Shown here piece by piece: positions 56,128-64,000 of a stretch of DNA of 64,000 bases; position 1 is the stretch's first letter; the number at the start of each line of letters is the position of its first letter. The DNA comes from Bacteroidales bacterium (GTDB lineage Bacteria; Bacteroidota; Bacteroidia; Bacteroidales; UBA932), in the NCBI GenBank assembly GCA_024401635.1, contig JAKSKP010000002.1:1-64000 (forward strand). The letters are read 5' to 3'. The translations under genes were made by a program, and so were the position numbers. The notes beneath the pieces are model-generated. The model did no database searches. It was not told where the DNA came from and worked only from the letters and a program-made list of their open reading frames with translations.

Positions 56128-58452
56128 ATGAAAAAGTCATTGTCAGTAATCTTTGCGGCAATGCTTCTGGCGTTCTCTTTCCAGAATGCCTACTGCAACC
56201 AATACGGTATCATACCTGAACCCGTCAGCATAAGTGCAGCTGAAGGAAGATTCTGCTTCAAGGGAGCGGCGATAAACGCGAACGGTGCAGAGGCGGTGCG
56301 GGTTGCCGACATACTTTCGGCGAAGCTCCTGCGCTCATCGGGCATTGCCCTAACGCTTTCCGACAAAGGAAACATAAAGCTTGGCATTGATCCCGAGGCG
56401 GGGCTCCCCCCGGAAGGCTACACTCTGGAAGTCAGCCCCGACCGCATCAAGGCCGTGGGAGCGGACGAAGCCGGACTTTTCTATGCCGTGCAGACCATAT
56501 TCCAAATGCTTCCCCCGGCAATCGACAGCCCGGTCAAGGTAAAAAAGGCCGACTGGAGCATTCCCTGCGTCAGCATACGCGATTACCCACGCTTCAAATG
56601 GAGAGGCACGATGGTGGACCCCTGCCGCCATTTCGTCGGGTTGAAGGACATAAAGAAGCATATGGACATACTTGCCGGCTACAAGATAAACGTCTTCCAC
56701 CTGCATCTGACAGACGACCAGGGCTGGCGCATCGAGATAAAGAAATATCCCCGCCTGACTGAGATCGGAGCCTGGAGGACTGAGTTCGACGGTACCAGGC
56801 ATGGAGGATTCTACACACAGGATGAACTCAGGGAACTCGTCGAATATGCCGCTCAGCGCCACATCACGATAGTGCCCGAAATCGAGATGCCCGGCCACGC
56901 AATTGCGGCTGTGAGGGCTTATCCGGAAATATCCTGCAAGAATTTCAAGATAGACAATTTCTACACCTGGGGCACAACTGACAAGGTTTTCTGCCCTGGC
57001 AAGGACCGCACTTTCGAATTCCTTGAGGATATCGTGGCGGAAGTTGCCGCGATTTTCCCCGGAGAATATTTCCACATAGGAGGCGACGAATGCAAGAAGA
57101 ACGAATGGGTCACCTGCCCTGACTGCCAGGCAAGGATAAAGGCCGAGGGCCTCGTTGCCGACGAGCATTTCACGGCCGAAGAGAAGCTCCAGAGCTATGC
57201 AGTGAAGCGTATGGAGCAGATTCTGGCCAAATATGGGAAGAAACTTGTCGGATGGAATGAAATTCTCGAGGGCGGCCTCAGCCCCAACGCCACCGTTATG
57301 TCCTGGCAGGGCGAAAAAGGAGGCATTGCCGCAGCTGAAATGGGCCGCAACGTCGTGATGACGCCAAGTCACGAAGGAATGTATCTGGACAGTTATCAGG
57401 GAGACAGCAAGGCAGAACCTCTGGCTTTCGGGCGTTATATCACCCTCGAGAAAATATACAGTTACAATCCCGTACCGGAAGTGCTGGAGGAAAAAGGGCT
57501 CGCAGGGAGGATTCTCGGAGTGCAGGGGAATCTCTGGTCTGAATACCTGTACAGTCTCGCACAAAGGGAATATATGCTTTTCCCGCGCTCACTTGCACTT
57601 GCCGAGATAGCCTGGACGCCGCTTGAAAAGAAAGATTTCAAGGATTTCGCACGTCGCACGGACGAGGCTGCGGCAAGGCTCGACCTGCATAAGGTAAACT
57701 ATCACATACCTCTTCCCGAACAGCCTGGAGGTTCCTGCTCGAATCTTGTTTTCACCGATGCTACAGACGTGGAATTCACCACAACCCGTCCGGAGAAGAT
57801 GGTATACACACTTAACGGCAAGGACCCCGGGCTGAAGTCAAAGGAATACACCGGGCCGATTCATTTCGACAACTCCGGCGTGATAAAGATACGCACAGTC
57901 CTTCCCGGAGGCCAGATGAGTATGGTGCGCACGGTCAATGTGAAAAAGGAGACCCTCTCCCCCGCCGTGTCCGCAGGCAAAGTCGAGAACGGACTTGTGA
58001 TGAGGAAGACTTACGGGAATTTCCTCCGCGTGGAGGATTTTGCGGATGTCACGGAATGGGAGACCATTCACATAGACGATCTCCACGCCATGGCTACCCA
58101 GGAGGAGTATACCCGGGATATGGTGGGCGCCAGATTCTATGCATGCGAGGCGGAAGGCTACCTCAAGATAGACAAGGACGGCGTATACAGGTTCTCCACT
58201 GAAAATGACATGCTGTGGATTGACGGCAGGCTTATAGTGAACAACAACGGCCTTGTGAGACGTTACTCACGCAATGACGGGGAGATTGCCCTTGAGAAAG
58301 GCCTGCACAGAATCAAAGTGGTATTCATCAGCAATGCCGAGGGCGGCTGGGTCACGGGAAGGTACAATACCGGTGAAGTGAGATTGCGCCTGGCCTCAGA
58401 GAAGGAGTCCCGTCGTGTCAAAGCTGAGAGCCTGTTCCGGAAAACGGAATAA
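56128..58452 (+). CDS. Secreted GH20 beta-N-acetylhexosaminidase
   Basis: A 774-residue enzyme with a signal peptide (MKKSLSVIFAAMLLAFSFQNAYC). Residues 25-145 form the GH20b domain and 150-500 the catalytic barrel, with HLHLTDDQGWRIEI, EIEMPGHAIAA and the catalytic pair D320-E321 in HIGGDECKKNEW. A chitobiase-type C-terminal domain (about 540-620) and a PA14-like domain (about 650-765, TENDMLWIDGRLIVNNNG) follow. It removes terminal beta-GlcNAc or GalNAc by substrate-assisted catalysis. It starts 4 bp after the GH2-phosphatase gene, so the two are a unit. Confidence 0.95.
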   Translation: MKKSLSVIFAAMLLAFSFQNAYCNQYGIIPEPVSISAAEGRFCFKGAAINANGAEAVRVADILSAKLLRSSGIALTLSDKGNIKLGIDPEAGLPPEGYTLEVSPDRIKAVGADEAGLFYAVQTIFQMLPPAIDSPVKVKKADWSIPCVSIRDYPRFKWRGTMVDPCRHFVGLKDIKKHMDILAGYKINVFHLHLTDDQGWRIEIKKYPRLTEIGAWRTEFDGTRHGGFYTQDELRELVEYAAQRHITIVPEIEMPGHAIAAVRAYPEISCKNFKIDNFYTWGTTDKVFCPGKDRTFEFLEDIVAEVAAIFPGEYFHIGGDECKKNEWVTCPDCQARIKAEGLVADEHFTAEEKLQSYAVKRMEQILAKYGKKLVGWNEILEGGLSPNATVMSWQGEKGGIAAAEMGRNVVMTPSHEGMYLDSYQGDSKAEPLAFGRYITLEKIYSYNPVPEVLEEKGLAGRILGVQGNLWSEYLYSLAQREYMLFPRSLALAEIAWTPLEKKDFKDFARRTDEAAARLDLHKVNYHIPLPEQPGGSCSNLVFTDATDVEFTTTRPEKMVYTLNGKDPGLKSKEYTGPIHFDNSGVIKIRTVLPGGQMSMVRTVNVKKETLSPAVSAGKVENGLVMRKTYGNFLRVEDFADVTEWETIHIDDLHAMATQEEYTRDMVGARFYACEAEGYLKIDKDGVYRFSTENDMLWIDGRLIVNNNGLVRRYSRNDGEIALEKGLHRIKVVFISNAEGGWVTGRYNTGEVRLRLASEKESRRVKAESLFRKTE

Positions 58453-58458
58453 ATCGCT

Positions 58459-59529
58459 CTATTTCAGCACCTTGGCTATCGCTTTCTCCAACGATGGCTT
58501 GCTGACGTCGCTGACCCTCTGTAGGCCGTCATCTGTCAGCATTATCGCCATAGGAACAGATGTCACGCCGAACAGGTCAACGGATTTGCCGTAGCTGTCG
58601 CAAACGTTCATCCAGGGAAGTTTCTGCTCCTTTACGGCCATAGCCCAGGTGGACTTGTCCGCATTGAGGTTGACGGCATATATCTTCAGTCCGGCGCTTA
58701 CGTATTTCTCATAAACGGGAAGGAGCACTTCCAGATTGAACATCTTGTTGAGGGCATCGTTGGCATCCCAGAAAACCAGCAACACGGGTTCTCCACCGGC
58801 ATATTCCACGAGGGAATGATTCTCTCCGTCCATTCCGGGGAGCTTGACGTCGGGATAGCTCCGCGCATCCGCGCTTTCAAGCAAAGTCTTCAGGGCCATA
58901 CGGTCAGTACGCGCCTTGGTCTCGTTGAGGAGCATCTTGACGTATTTCGAGTCAGGATACCTCTGCGTCAAAGAATCCACCACGTTTCTGAAAACCACGG
59001 CATCAGTAGCCTGGCTGAACACGGGAGTCTCGCCTATCTTGCTGAAAAGCACGGGGATGGTTGTCATTGAACCGGAATTCTCCACAACGTACTTTGTCAT
59101 CTTGCGATAGTACTCGATATACTTTTTCAGGCTTATGGAAGGAAGCGCGTTGATCGCGGCGAGTTCCATCTCGTTCTGACGCAGCTTTTCGCATTCCTCC
59201 GAGCCGGAGACGGTCCAGCTGCCGAGAGTGTCGCATTCCACGCTCACGCGGTCACCCACGTTCAGCAGCAGCGACGCCACCTTGGTCTGCCCACAGTAGA
59301 GGTATATGAATTCCGGCTGGTTCCTGACAAGTTTGACCGAATATCTGAAATCAGTGCCTTTGACCTTTATGGTGTCAACAGTCTTCATCGAGGCCCCGTC
59401 CAGCGTCTTGGCAATGACGGTCCCCGATGCGGGAGCCGCGGTGAAACGGCCTTCTACAACAGCTTTGTTGCAGGATGAAAGTCCGGCGACAAGCAGTGCG
59501 GCCAGGACGACGAGTCTATAATTTTTCAT
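58459..59529 (-). CDS. Thioredoxin-fold lipoprotein lacking the CxxC site
   Basis: A 356-residue lipoprotein (lipobox LSSC at residues 17-20) of the TlpA/DUF4369 type common in Bacteroidales. The N-terminal beta domain (about 25-110) is followed by a helical linker (about 115-210) and a C-terminal thioredoxin fold (about 225-356, LPGMDGENHSLVEYAGGEPVLLVFWDAND). Where TlpA proteins have WCxxC the sequence is WDANDALNK, so it cannot act as a disulfide reductase by the usual mechanism. The cis-proline region VTSVPMAIML is kept. It overlaps the HIT gene by 14 bp. Confidence 0.88.
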   Translation of the reverse strand: MKNYRLVVLAALLVAGLSSCNKAVVEGRFTAAPASGTVIAKTLDGASMKTVDTIKVKGTDFRYSVKLVRNQPEFIYLYCGQTKVASLLLNVGDRVSVECDTLGSWTVSGSEECEKLRQNEMELAAINALPSISLKKYIEYYRKMTKYVVENSGSMTTIPVLFSKIGETPVFSQATDAVVFRNVVDSLTQRYPDSKYVKMLLNETKARTDRMALKTLLESADARSYPDVKLPGMDGENHSLVEYAGGEPVLLVFWDANDALNKMFNLEVLLPVYEKYVSAGLKIYAVNLNADKSTWAMAVKEQKLPWMNVCDSYGKSVDLFGVTSVPMAIMLTDDGLQRVSDVSKPSLEKAIAKVLK

Positions 59530-59920
59530 ATTCTGATTTGATGGCCAGAGCTATCTGTTCGAAACGCTCCGGAGCAAGTTTGAGTTTTTCCTTGCGGAAA
59601 TCCATATCCGCCTCTGTCTGCAGAGGTACAAGGTGTATGTGGGTGTGAGGGACTTCCATACCGAGAACCGCAACGCCTACACGGGCGCAGGGAACCGCAT
59701 TCCTTATGGCCTTCGCCACCTTTGCGGCAAATTCCCACAGTCCGGCGTAATCCTTGTCGGAAAGGTCGAAAATATAATCCTTCTCAACGTTTCTGGGTAT
59801 TACGAGAGTATGACCCTCCGCCATCGGATTTATATCCAGAAAGGCATAATAATCCTCGCTCTGGGCGACACACCAGGAAGGAATCTCGCCCTTAGCAATC
59901 TTCGTGAAAATGGTTGACAT
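59516..59920 (-). CDS. HIT-family nucleotide-binding protein
   Basis: A 134-residue HIT protein of the HINT/HinT branch: IFTKIAKGEIPSW start, FLDINPMAEGHTLVIPR and the histidine triad HTHIHL. Such enzymes hydrolyse nucleoside phosphoramidates or dinucleoside polyphosphates. The start at 59920 drops a 10-residue extension that overlaps greA. It follows greA by 4 bp. Confidence 0.95.
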   Translation of the reverse strand: MSTIFTKIAKGEIPSWCVAQSEDYYAFLDINPMAEGHTLVIPRNVEKDYIFDLSDKDYAGLWEFAAKVAKAIRNAVPCARVGVAVLGMEVPHTHIHLVPLQTEADMDFRKEKLKLAPERFEQIALAIKSEYEKL

Positions 59921-59924
59921 ATAT

Positions 59925-60392
59925 TTATAATGAAATGTCGAGTATTTCAAACTTCATCACACCGTTGGGAGCCTGAGCCTCAACGACCTCGCCAACCTTG
60001 TGCCCTATCAGGGCCTTACCTATTGGAGTGGTGGCCGCAAGTTTGCCGGCCGCGAAATTCGCCTCCTGCTCGCCCACTATGGTGAACTGCATCTCCCTTC
60101 CCAGCGTCAGATTCTTCACCTTCACCTTGGAGAGCATTCCCACTTTGTCCGTGCTGAGCTGTTTCTCGTCTATGACACGGGCATTGGCGACAAGGTCCTG
60201 AAGACGAGCAATGTTCATCTCCAGCAGTCCCTGCGCCTCGCGAGCGCTCTCGTATTCCGCGTTCTCGGACAGGTCTCCCTTCTCACGAGCCTCGGCGATG
60301 GCTGCCGAAATTACAGGACGCTGGGCCAGGGCATCAGCGAGATCCCTCTTCAACTTGTCATACCCTTCCTGGGTCATATAATGAATTGCCAT
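59925..60392 (-). CDS. greA: Transcription elongation factor GreA
   Basis: A 155-residue cleavage factor that rescues backtracked RNA polymerase. It has the N-terminal coiled coil (DKLKRDLADALAQRPVISAAIAEAREKGDLSENAEYESAREAQ) with the acidic tip pair DLSENAEY, and a C-terminal FKBP-like domain ending in TPIGKALIGHKVGEVVEAQAP. It is the first gene of greA-HIT-thioredoxin-fold; a -7 box TATATTTG is readable upstream in the 62-bp gap to ribF. Confidence 0.97.
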   Translation of the reverse strand: MAIHYMTQEGYDKLKRDLADALAQRPVISAAIAEAREKGDLSENAEYESAREAQGLLEMNIARLQDLVANARVIDEKQLSTDKVGMLSKVKVKNLTLGREMQFTIVGEQEANFAAGKLAATTPIGKALIGHKVGEVVEAQAPNGVMKFEILDISL

Positions 60393-60454
60393 AATAAAAA
60401 CGTTAAAAAATTAAGGAGCCCCCTTCGCTTGACGGTCAGGGAACCCTGTTGTTA

Positions 60455-61327
60455 TCACTGTTTGCAAATATATAAAATTTTTTTCTTATCCTGCACCAAT
60501 TGCCTGCCAAGTTCCTGCATCGAAGAGAAATGACGCTCGTCCCTTATTCTATCCGTAAACGCCAGACTGATCTGGTGTCCGTAGATATCTTCGTTGAAGT
60601 CGAAAATATTGGTTTCGATGGTCCTTTCCCCTCCGTTGCCGACGGTCGGTCTCACTCCTATGTTCGTCATCCCGGCATAGACTGTCCCGCCCACCGTAAC
60701 TCTCGTGGCATAGACGCCGTTGGCGGGAACCGCCTTGAGGGGGAATGAGGGGCTGACGTTTGCCGTCGGGAAGCCTATGGTACGTCCGAGACGGTTTCCC
60801 GGTACGACAATGCCGGACAGACTGTATTCATAGCCCAGCATCCCGTTCGCGGCGCTTATGTCTCCCGAGTCCAGGGCCCTGCGTATGCGTGTGCTGCTGA
60901 CAGGGGCGCCATCCACCATCACCGGATCCACCACACTTGTCTTCAGACCCATCGACGAGGCCAGGGAGGCAATCGCCGCAGTGTCGAGGGCATCGCTGCC
61001 GAAACGGTTGTCCGGGCCGAGGACAAGATGCGTACACCCCATATCCCCGATGAGATACCTCCTGATGAAGTCTTCCGCGGACAAAGCCGCAAGACTCTTT
61101 GTGAACTCCAGGAGCCTTATGTCGCTTACTCCGGCGGAGCGCAGTCCAGCCTCCTTTTCCTCCAGGCTGTCCAGCAGGCTGAGAGAATCCGCATCCTGTT
61201 GCAGGACCACGCGCGGATGAGGCCAGAAAGTCACGGCCGCCGCCGCTTCTCCCGTCCCTAGAAGGACGTCCAGAACGCGGCGGTGGCCTATGTGTACTCC
61301 ATCGAAGAAACCGGCTGTTACAACCAT
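60455..61327 (-). CDS. ribF: Bifunctional riboflavin kinase / FMN adenylyltransferase
   Basis: Makes FMN and FAD. Residues 1-175 form the adenylyltransferase (FFDGVHIGHRRVL, LVLGPDNRFG, SSTRIRRALDSGD) and 180-290 the riboflavin kinase (GNRLGRTIGFPTANV, GVYATRV, ETNIFDFNEDIYG). The 290-residue form starts almost at the first strand, shorter by some 15 residues than many homologues, and overlaps the glgP stop by 10 bp. Confidence 0.94.
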   Translation of the reverse strand: MVVTAGFFDGVHIGHRRVLDVLLGTGEAAAAVTFWPHPRVVLQQDADSLSLLDSLEEKEAGLRSAGVSDIRLLEFTKSLAALSAEDFIRRYLIGDMGCTHLVLGPDNRFGSDALDTAAIASLASSMGLKTSVVDPVMVDGAPVSSTRIRRALDSGDISAANGMLGYEYSLSGIVVPGNRLGRTIGFPTANVSPSFPLKAVPANGVYATRVTVGGTVYAGMTNIGVRPTVGNGGERTIETNIFDFNEDIYGHQISLAFTDRIRDERHFSSMQELGRQLVQDKKKILYICKQ

Positions 61328-63858
61328 CTTACCAGATCGAAATCCTGACGTGACGCCAGCATCGGATTCTTCGGATACATTCTGACCGCAACCTGGTAGG
61401 CGCCTGAGTGGTCGGGCCTTATGTCGGCAGAATATCTGGCCGTGAAATCCTTGAATTCGTCACAGTTGTACTGTATGGCCTGCTGTATGTGAAGGGCTCC
61501 CTTCGAGTCAGTAGTGGCGAACAGCACCTCCACACCTATATCTTCGGGCTGGAGCTTGTTTATCTTGAGGACGACCTCGCTGTGGAACTCGTTCTGCAGG
61601 GCGGAATTGCTGTCCGGCTTGATTACTGACAGCACCTCTATGCCGGGCCACTCCGCCTCGACCATCGATTTCCAGGCCGCTATTTCGCGAGCCAGTTTGA
61701 AATTGCCTTCACGCAGACGAATCTTACGTTCTGCAAGGGGTTTGTAGTACTGCTCCACATAATCCGAAAGCATACGGTTCGTGGTGAAGTTTGCGGCAAC
61801 CTGGGCGATAGTGTTCTTGATATATTTTATCCAGCGGGGAGAATATCCCAGCTTGGGATCCGTCTCGTAGAAGTCGGGAGCAATCTCGCCCTCCAGTATG
61901 GCATATATAGTTGCGGCATCCAATTCATCCTGGTAGTTCTGGTCGTCATAGGTACGTTCCTGGGGAAGCGCCCATCCCGCATCCTTGCGGTAGCCTTCCA
62001 CCCACCATCCGTCCAGAACGCTGAAATGCATCACACCGTTCATGGCCGCCTTCTCGCCTGACGTGCCCGAAGCCTCGAGAGGGCGCGTGGGATTGTTCAT
62101 CCATACATCCACTCCCTGAACCAGGAATTTCGCAAGTGTGATGTCATAATTGGGCACAAACACTATCTTGCCTATGAATTCTGGACGCTTCGATATCTCC
62201 ACTATCATCTTGATGAGATCCTGACCGGCATTGTCGGCAGGATGCGCCTTGCCGGCGAATATGAACTGCACCGGACGGGAGGGATTGTTCACTATCTCGT
62301 TCAGACGGTCCAGGTCGCGGAACAGGAGATGGGCGCGCTTGTAAGTCGCGAAACGGCGGGCAAAGCCTATGGTCAGCACATCGTCCCTGAGAGTCTCCTT
62401 GATGGTGACAATCTGGCGCGGAGTGTAATGGACGCTCATAATGGGGTCGTTGAGACGATTCTTGATCTCGTCTATCAATTTGGTACGCAGAGTATTGCGC
62501 GTTGCCCATATTGTATCGTCAGGCACCTGGTATATGCCTTCGAAGCATTTCTTGTCATAGTGATGCGTGGCGAATTCGCGGCCGAAGACCTTTGCGTGGA
62601 TGTCCTTCCACACAGGAGCGGCCCAGGTGGGATAATGCACGCCGTTGGTAACGTAGGTGACGTGGTTCTCCTCCGGGAGATAACCGGTCCACATAGGGGC
62701 CAGTATTTCCTGGCTGACCTTGCCGTGAAGCCAGGACACTCCGTTTATCTCCTGGCTGATATTGGCTGCCAGGGCACTCATCGAGAATTTTTCGTTGTGG
62801 TCGTTCGGATTCATCCTGCCCATACCCATCAGCGTGTCCCAGTCGACGCCGAGACGCTGGGGGAAGTGGCCTATGTAGTTGCGAAGAAGCCCCTCGTCGA
62901 AAGAGTCGTGACCGGCGGGAACGGGAGTGTGGGTGGTGAACAGGGATGAGGACCTTACGTTCTCAAGGGCTTCATTGAATGTAAGCCCGTCCACCTGCAC
63001 GTACTCGCGTATCCTCTCGAGGCCGACGAATGCGGCGTGTCCTTCGTTGCAGTGGTATACGCTCATATGTATGCCCATCTTGCGCAGGGCGCGTATGCCG
63101 CCTATGCCCAGAAGCAGTTCCTGCTTGAGCCTGTTCTCCCAGTCGCCGCCGTAAAGATGGTAGGTGACCTGACGGTCTTCGGGCGTGTTGGCCTCGAAGT
63201 CGGTGTCGAGCAGATAGAGCTCCGTTCGTCCAACGTCAACCCTCCATATGCGCGCGGTGAGGGAACGGCCGGGCAGGTTCACGCTGACGGTGACCCAGTT
63301 GTTGTTCTCGTCCAGCACGGGGGAAGCGGGTATCTTCATAAAGTCCTGCGGGTCGTATTTGGACACCTGGGCACCCTGGGCGGACAGGAGCTGGGTGAAA
63401 TATCCGAACCTGTAAAGCAGGCCTATGCCCACCAGGTTCACGTTCATATCGGAAGTCTCCTTGAGATAGTCCCCGGCAAGTATACCGAGGCCGCCTGAAT
63501 ATATCTTGAGGGAGGTGTCAAGACCATACTCCATACAGAAGTATGCAATCGACGGCTCCTTCCTCTCCTTCTTGAGAGCCATATATTCCTCAAACTCGTC
63601 CATGACGCGACCGAGTTCCGCAAGGAACTTGTGGTCGTTCTCCAGTTCACGGTATCGTCTCGAACTTACCTTTCCGAGCATCTCTATGGGGTTGTTGGTC
63701 TTATCCCACAATTCTGCGTCAACGAGTCTGAACAGTTCCTTTGCACTTTCGTTCCAGCACCACCAGAGGTTGCGGCTCAGCACCTCAAGGTCTTTCAGTT
63801 TTTCGGGAAGATGCCGTGACACCACGACGCTGTTCCACGATGGTTGATTGAATTCCAT
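61318..63858 (-). CDS. glgP: Alpha-glucan (glycogen) phosphorylase
   Basis: An 846-residue GT35 phosphorylase of the short TIGR02094 form, which releases glucose-1-phosphate from alpha-1,4-glucan. It starts with a DUF3417 region (SRNLWWCWNESAKELFRLVD). Then come YFCMEYGLDTSLKIYSGGLGILAGD, HCNEGHAAF, FTTHTPVPAGHD, FIFAGKAHPADNAGQD and the PLP lysine motif EASGTSGEKAAMNG. The upstream gene, cut by the window edge, is probably also for glucan metabolism. Confidence 0.95.
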   Translation of the reverse strand: MEFNQPSWNSVVVSRHLPEKLKDLEVLSRNLWWCWNESAKELFRLVDAELWDKTNNPIEMLGKVSSRRYRELENDHKFLAELGRVMDEFEEYMALKKERKEPSIAYFCMEYGLDTSLKIYSGGLGILAGDYLKETSDMNVNLVGIGLLYRFGYFTQLLSAQGAQVSKYDPQDFMKIPASPVLDENNNWVTVSVNLPGRSLTARIWRVDVGRTELYLLDTDFEANTPEDRQVTYHLYGGDWENRLKQELLLGIGGIRALRKMGIHMSVYHCNEGHAAFVGLERIREYVQVDGLTFNEALENVRSSSLFTTHTPVPAGHDSFDEGLLRNYIGHFPQRLGVDWDTLMGMGRMNPNDHNEKFSMSALAANISQEINGVSWLHGKVSQEILAPMWTGYLPEENHVTYVTNGVHYPTWAAPVWKDIHAKVFGREFATHHYDKKCFEGIYQVPDDTIWATRNTLRTKLIDEIKNRLNDPIMSVHYTPRQIVTIKETLRDDVLTIGFARRFATYKRAHLLFRDLDRLNEIVNNPSRPVQFIFAGKAHPADNAGQDLIKMIVEISKRPEFIGKIVFVPNYDITLAKFLVQGVDVWMNNPTRPLEASGTSGEKAAMNGVMHFSVLDGWWVEGYRKDAGWALPQERTYDDQNYQDELDAATIYAILEGEIAPDFYETDPKLGYSPRWIKYIKNTIAQVAANFTTNRMLSDYVEQYYKPLAERKIRLREGNFKLAREIAAWKSMVEAEWPGIEVLSVIKPDSNSALQNEFHSEVVLKINKLQPEDIGVEVLFATTDSKGALHIQQAIQYNCDEFKDFTARYSADIRPDHSGAYQVAVRMYPKNPMLASRQDFDLVRWL

Positions 63859-63873
63859 TTCAGTTTCAAAAAA

Positions 63874-64000
63874 TTAATTAAGTTCATTCTGCACGCGCAG
63901 GGCGAAGTCAGCCAGCACGTTCATATAGTTGATGAAGGCCTCATAAGGAGTATCGTAAGGGTTCACATATCTGTGCGTACCTCCATCAGTGAAGAATTTC
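63874..64000 (-). CDS. C-terminal end of a gene cut by the window edge
   Basis: The last 41 codons of a minus-strand gene (ending ADFALRVQNELN, stop TAA at 63874-63876) that continues beyond the window. It lies 15 bp upstream of glgP. The fragment (FFTDGGTHRYVNPYDTPYEA) is too short to identify; glycogen synthase or another glucan enzyme is the likely kind from the neighbour. Confidence 0.6.
   Translation of the reverse strand, partial: KFFTDGGTHRYVNPYDTPYEAFINYMNVLADFALRVQNELN

Overview
The window is chromosomal DNA of a member of the Bacteroidota, most likely a gut-type Bacteroidales. This rests on three kinds of evidence. The F-type ATPase cluster has the order atpD-C-B-E-F-H-A-G. Many genes have promoters of the Bacteroidota type (TTTG, about 19 nt, TAnnTTTG). 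The protein types are typical of the group: a PspC/PadR cassette, a DksA-like protein lacking most zinc cysteines, a secreted C69 peptidase, and secreted GH20/GH89/GH2 glycosidases with lipoprotein or signal peptides. Genus cannot be settled by reading alone. Coding density is high, with many 1-4 bp ATGA or TAATG overlaps. There is no prophage, insertion sequence or CRISPR array.

Layout. 1-540: a structured intergenic repeat, then a CAU-anticodon tRNA. 685-4043 (minus): the str operon rpsL-rpsG-fusA-rpsJ, which is not followed by rplC. 4128-11354 (minus): an operon of a C69 peptidase and an RND efflux trio whose adaptor gene carries an in-frame stop. 11415-15200 (plus): a small secreted protein, pheS and a frameshifted GH89 alpha-N-acetylglucosaminidase. 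15282-16136: tRNA-Gly and an AT-rich HTH/membrane-protein pair. 16279-21162 (plus): GH3 hexosaminidase, a secreted unknown, a DUF2461 protein and a lipoprotein M1 aminopeptidase. 21212-23944 (minus): O-methyltransferase, M16 protease and a secreted unknown. 23999-29124 (plus): dnaX, lptB, an exported TSCPD-domain protein, tRNA-Pro (opposite strand), a LolD-type ATPase, trmN6 and an SDR. 29143-37950 (plus): the ATP synthase operon, then a hexose transporter and a ROK glucokinase. 37960-38384: the second copy of the repeat. 38400-44047: pyrH (minus), then sdhC without sdhAB, trpB2, lpxK, frr and DAHP synthase/chorismate mutase (plus). 44028-50960 (minus): pspC, padR, pspC, nucleosidase, lspA, dksA-like and ileS. 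51030-58452 (plus): cvpA, then a ROK kinase / GH2-alkaline-phosphatase fusion / GH20 operon. 58459-64000 (minus): thioredoxin-fold lipoprotein, HIT, greA, ribF, alpha-glucan phosphorylase and the end of one more gene.

Functional themes. Several gene sets point to foraging on N-acetylhexosamine-containing host or microbial glycans (GH89, GH3, GH20, and GH2 fused to a phosphatase), with hexose uptake, phosphorylation and storage (MFS transporter, glucokinase, glucan phosphorylase). The most unusual protein is the 1204-residue GH2-alkaline phosphatase fusion (52509-56123). The most unusual DNA is the pair of hairpin-rich repeats (1-540 and 37960-38384), which appear to be built from nested inverted-repeat modules and carry outward-acting terminator hairpins. 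A strong 10-bp inverted repeat over the promoter of the pspC-padR-pspC cassette is a good candidate autoregulatory operator. Two genes (efflux adaptor and GH89) are broken by single-base changes.
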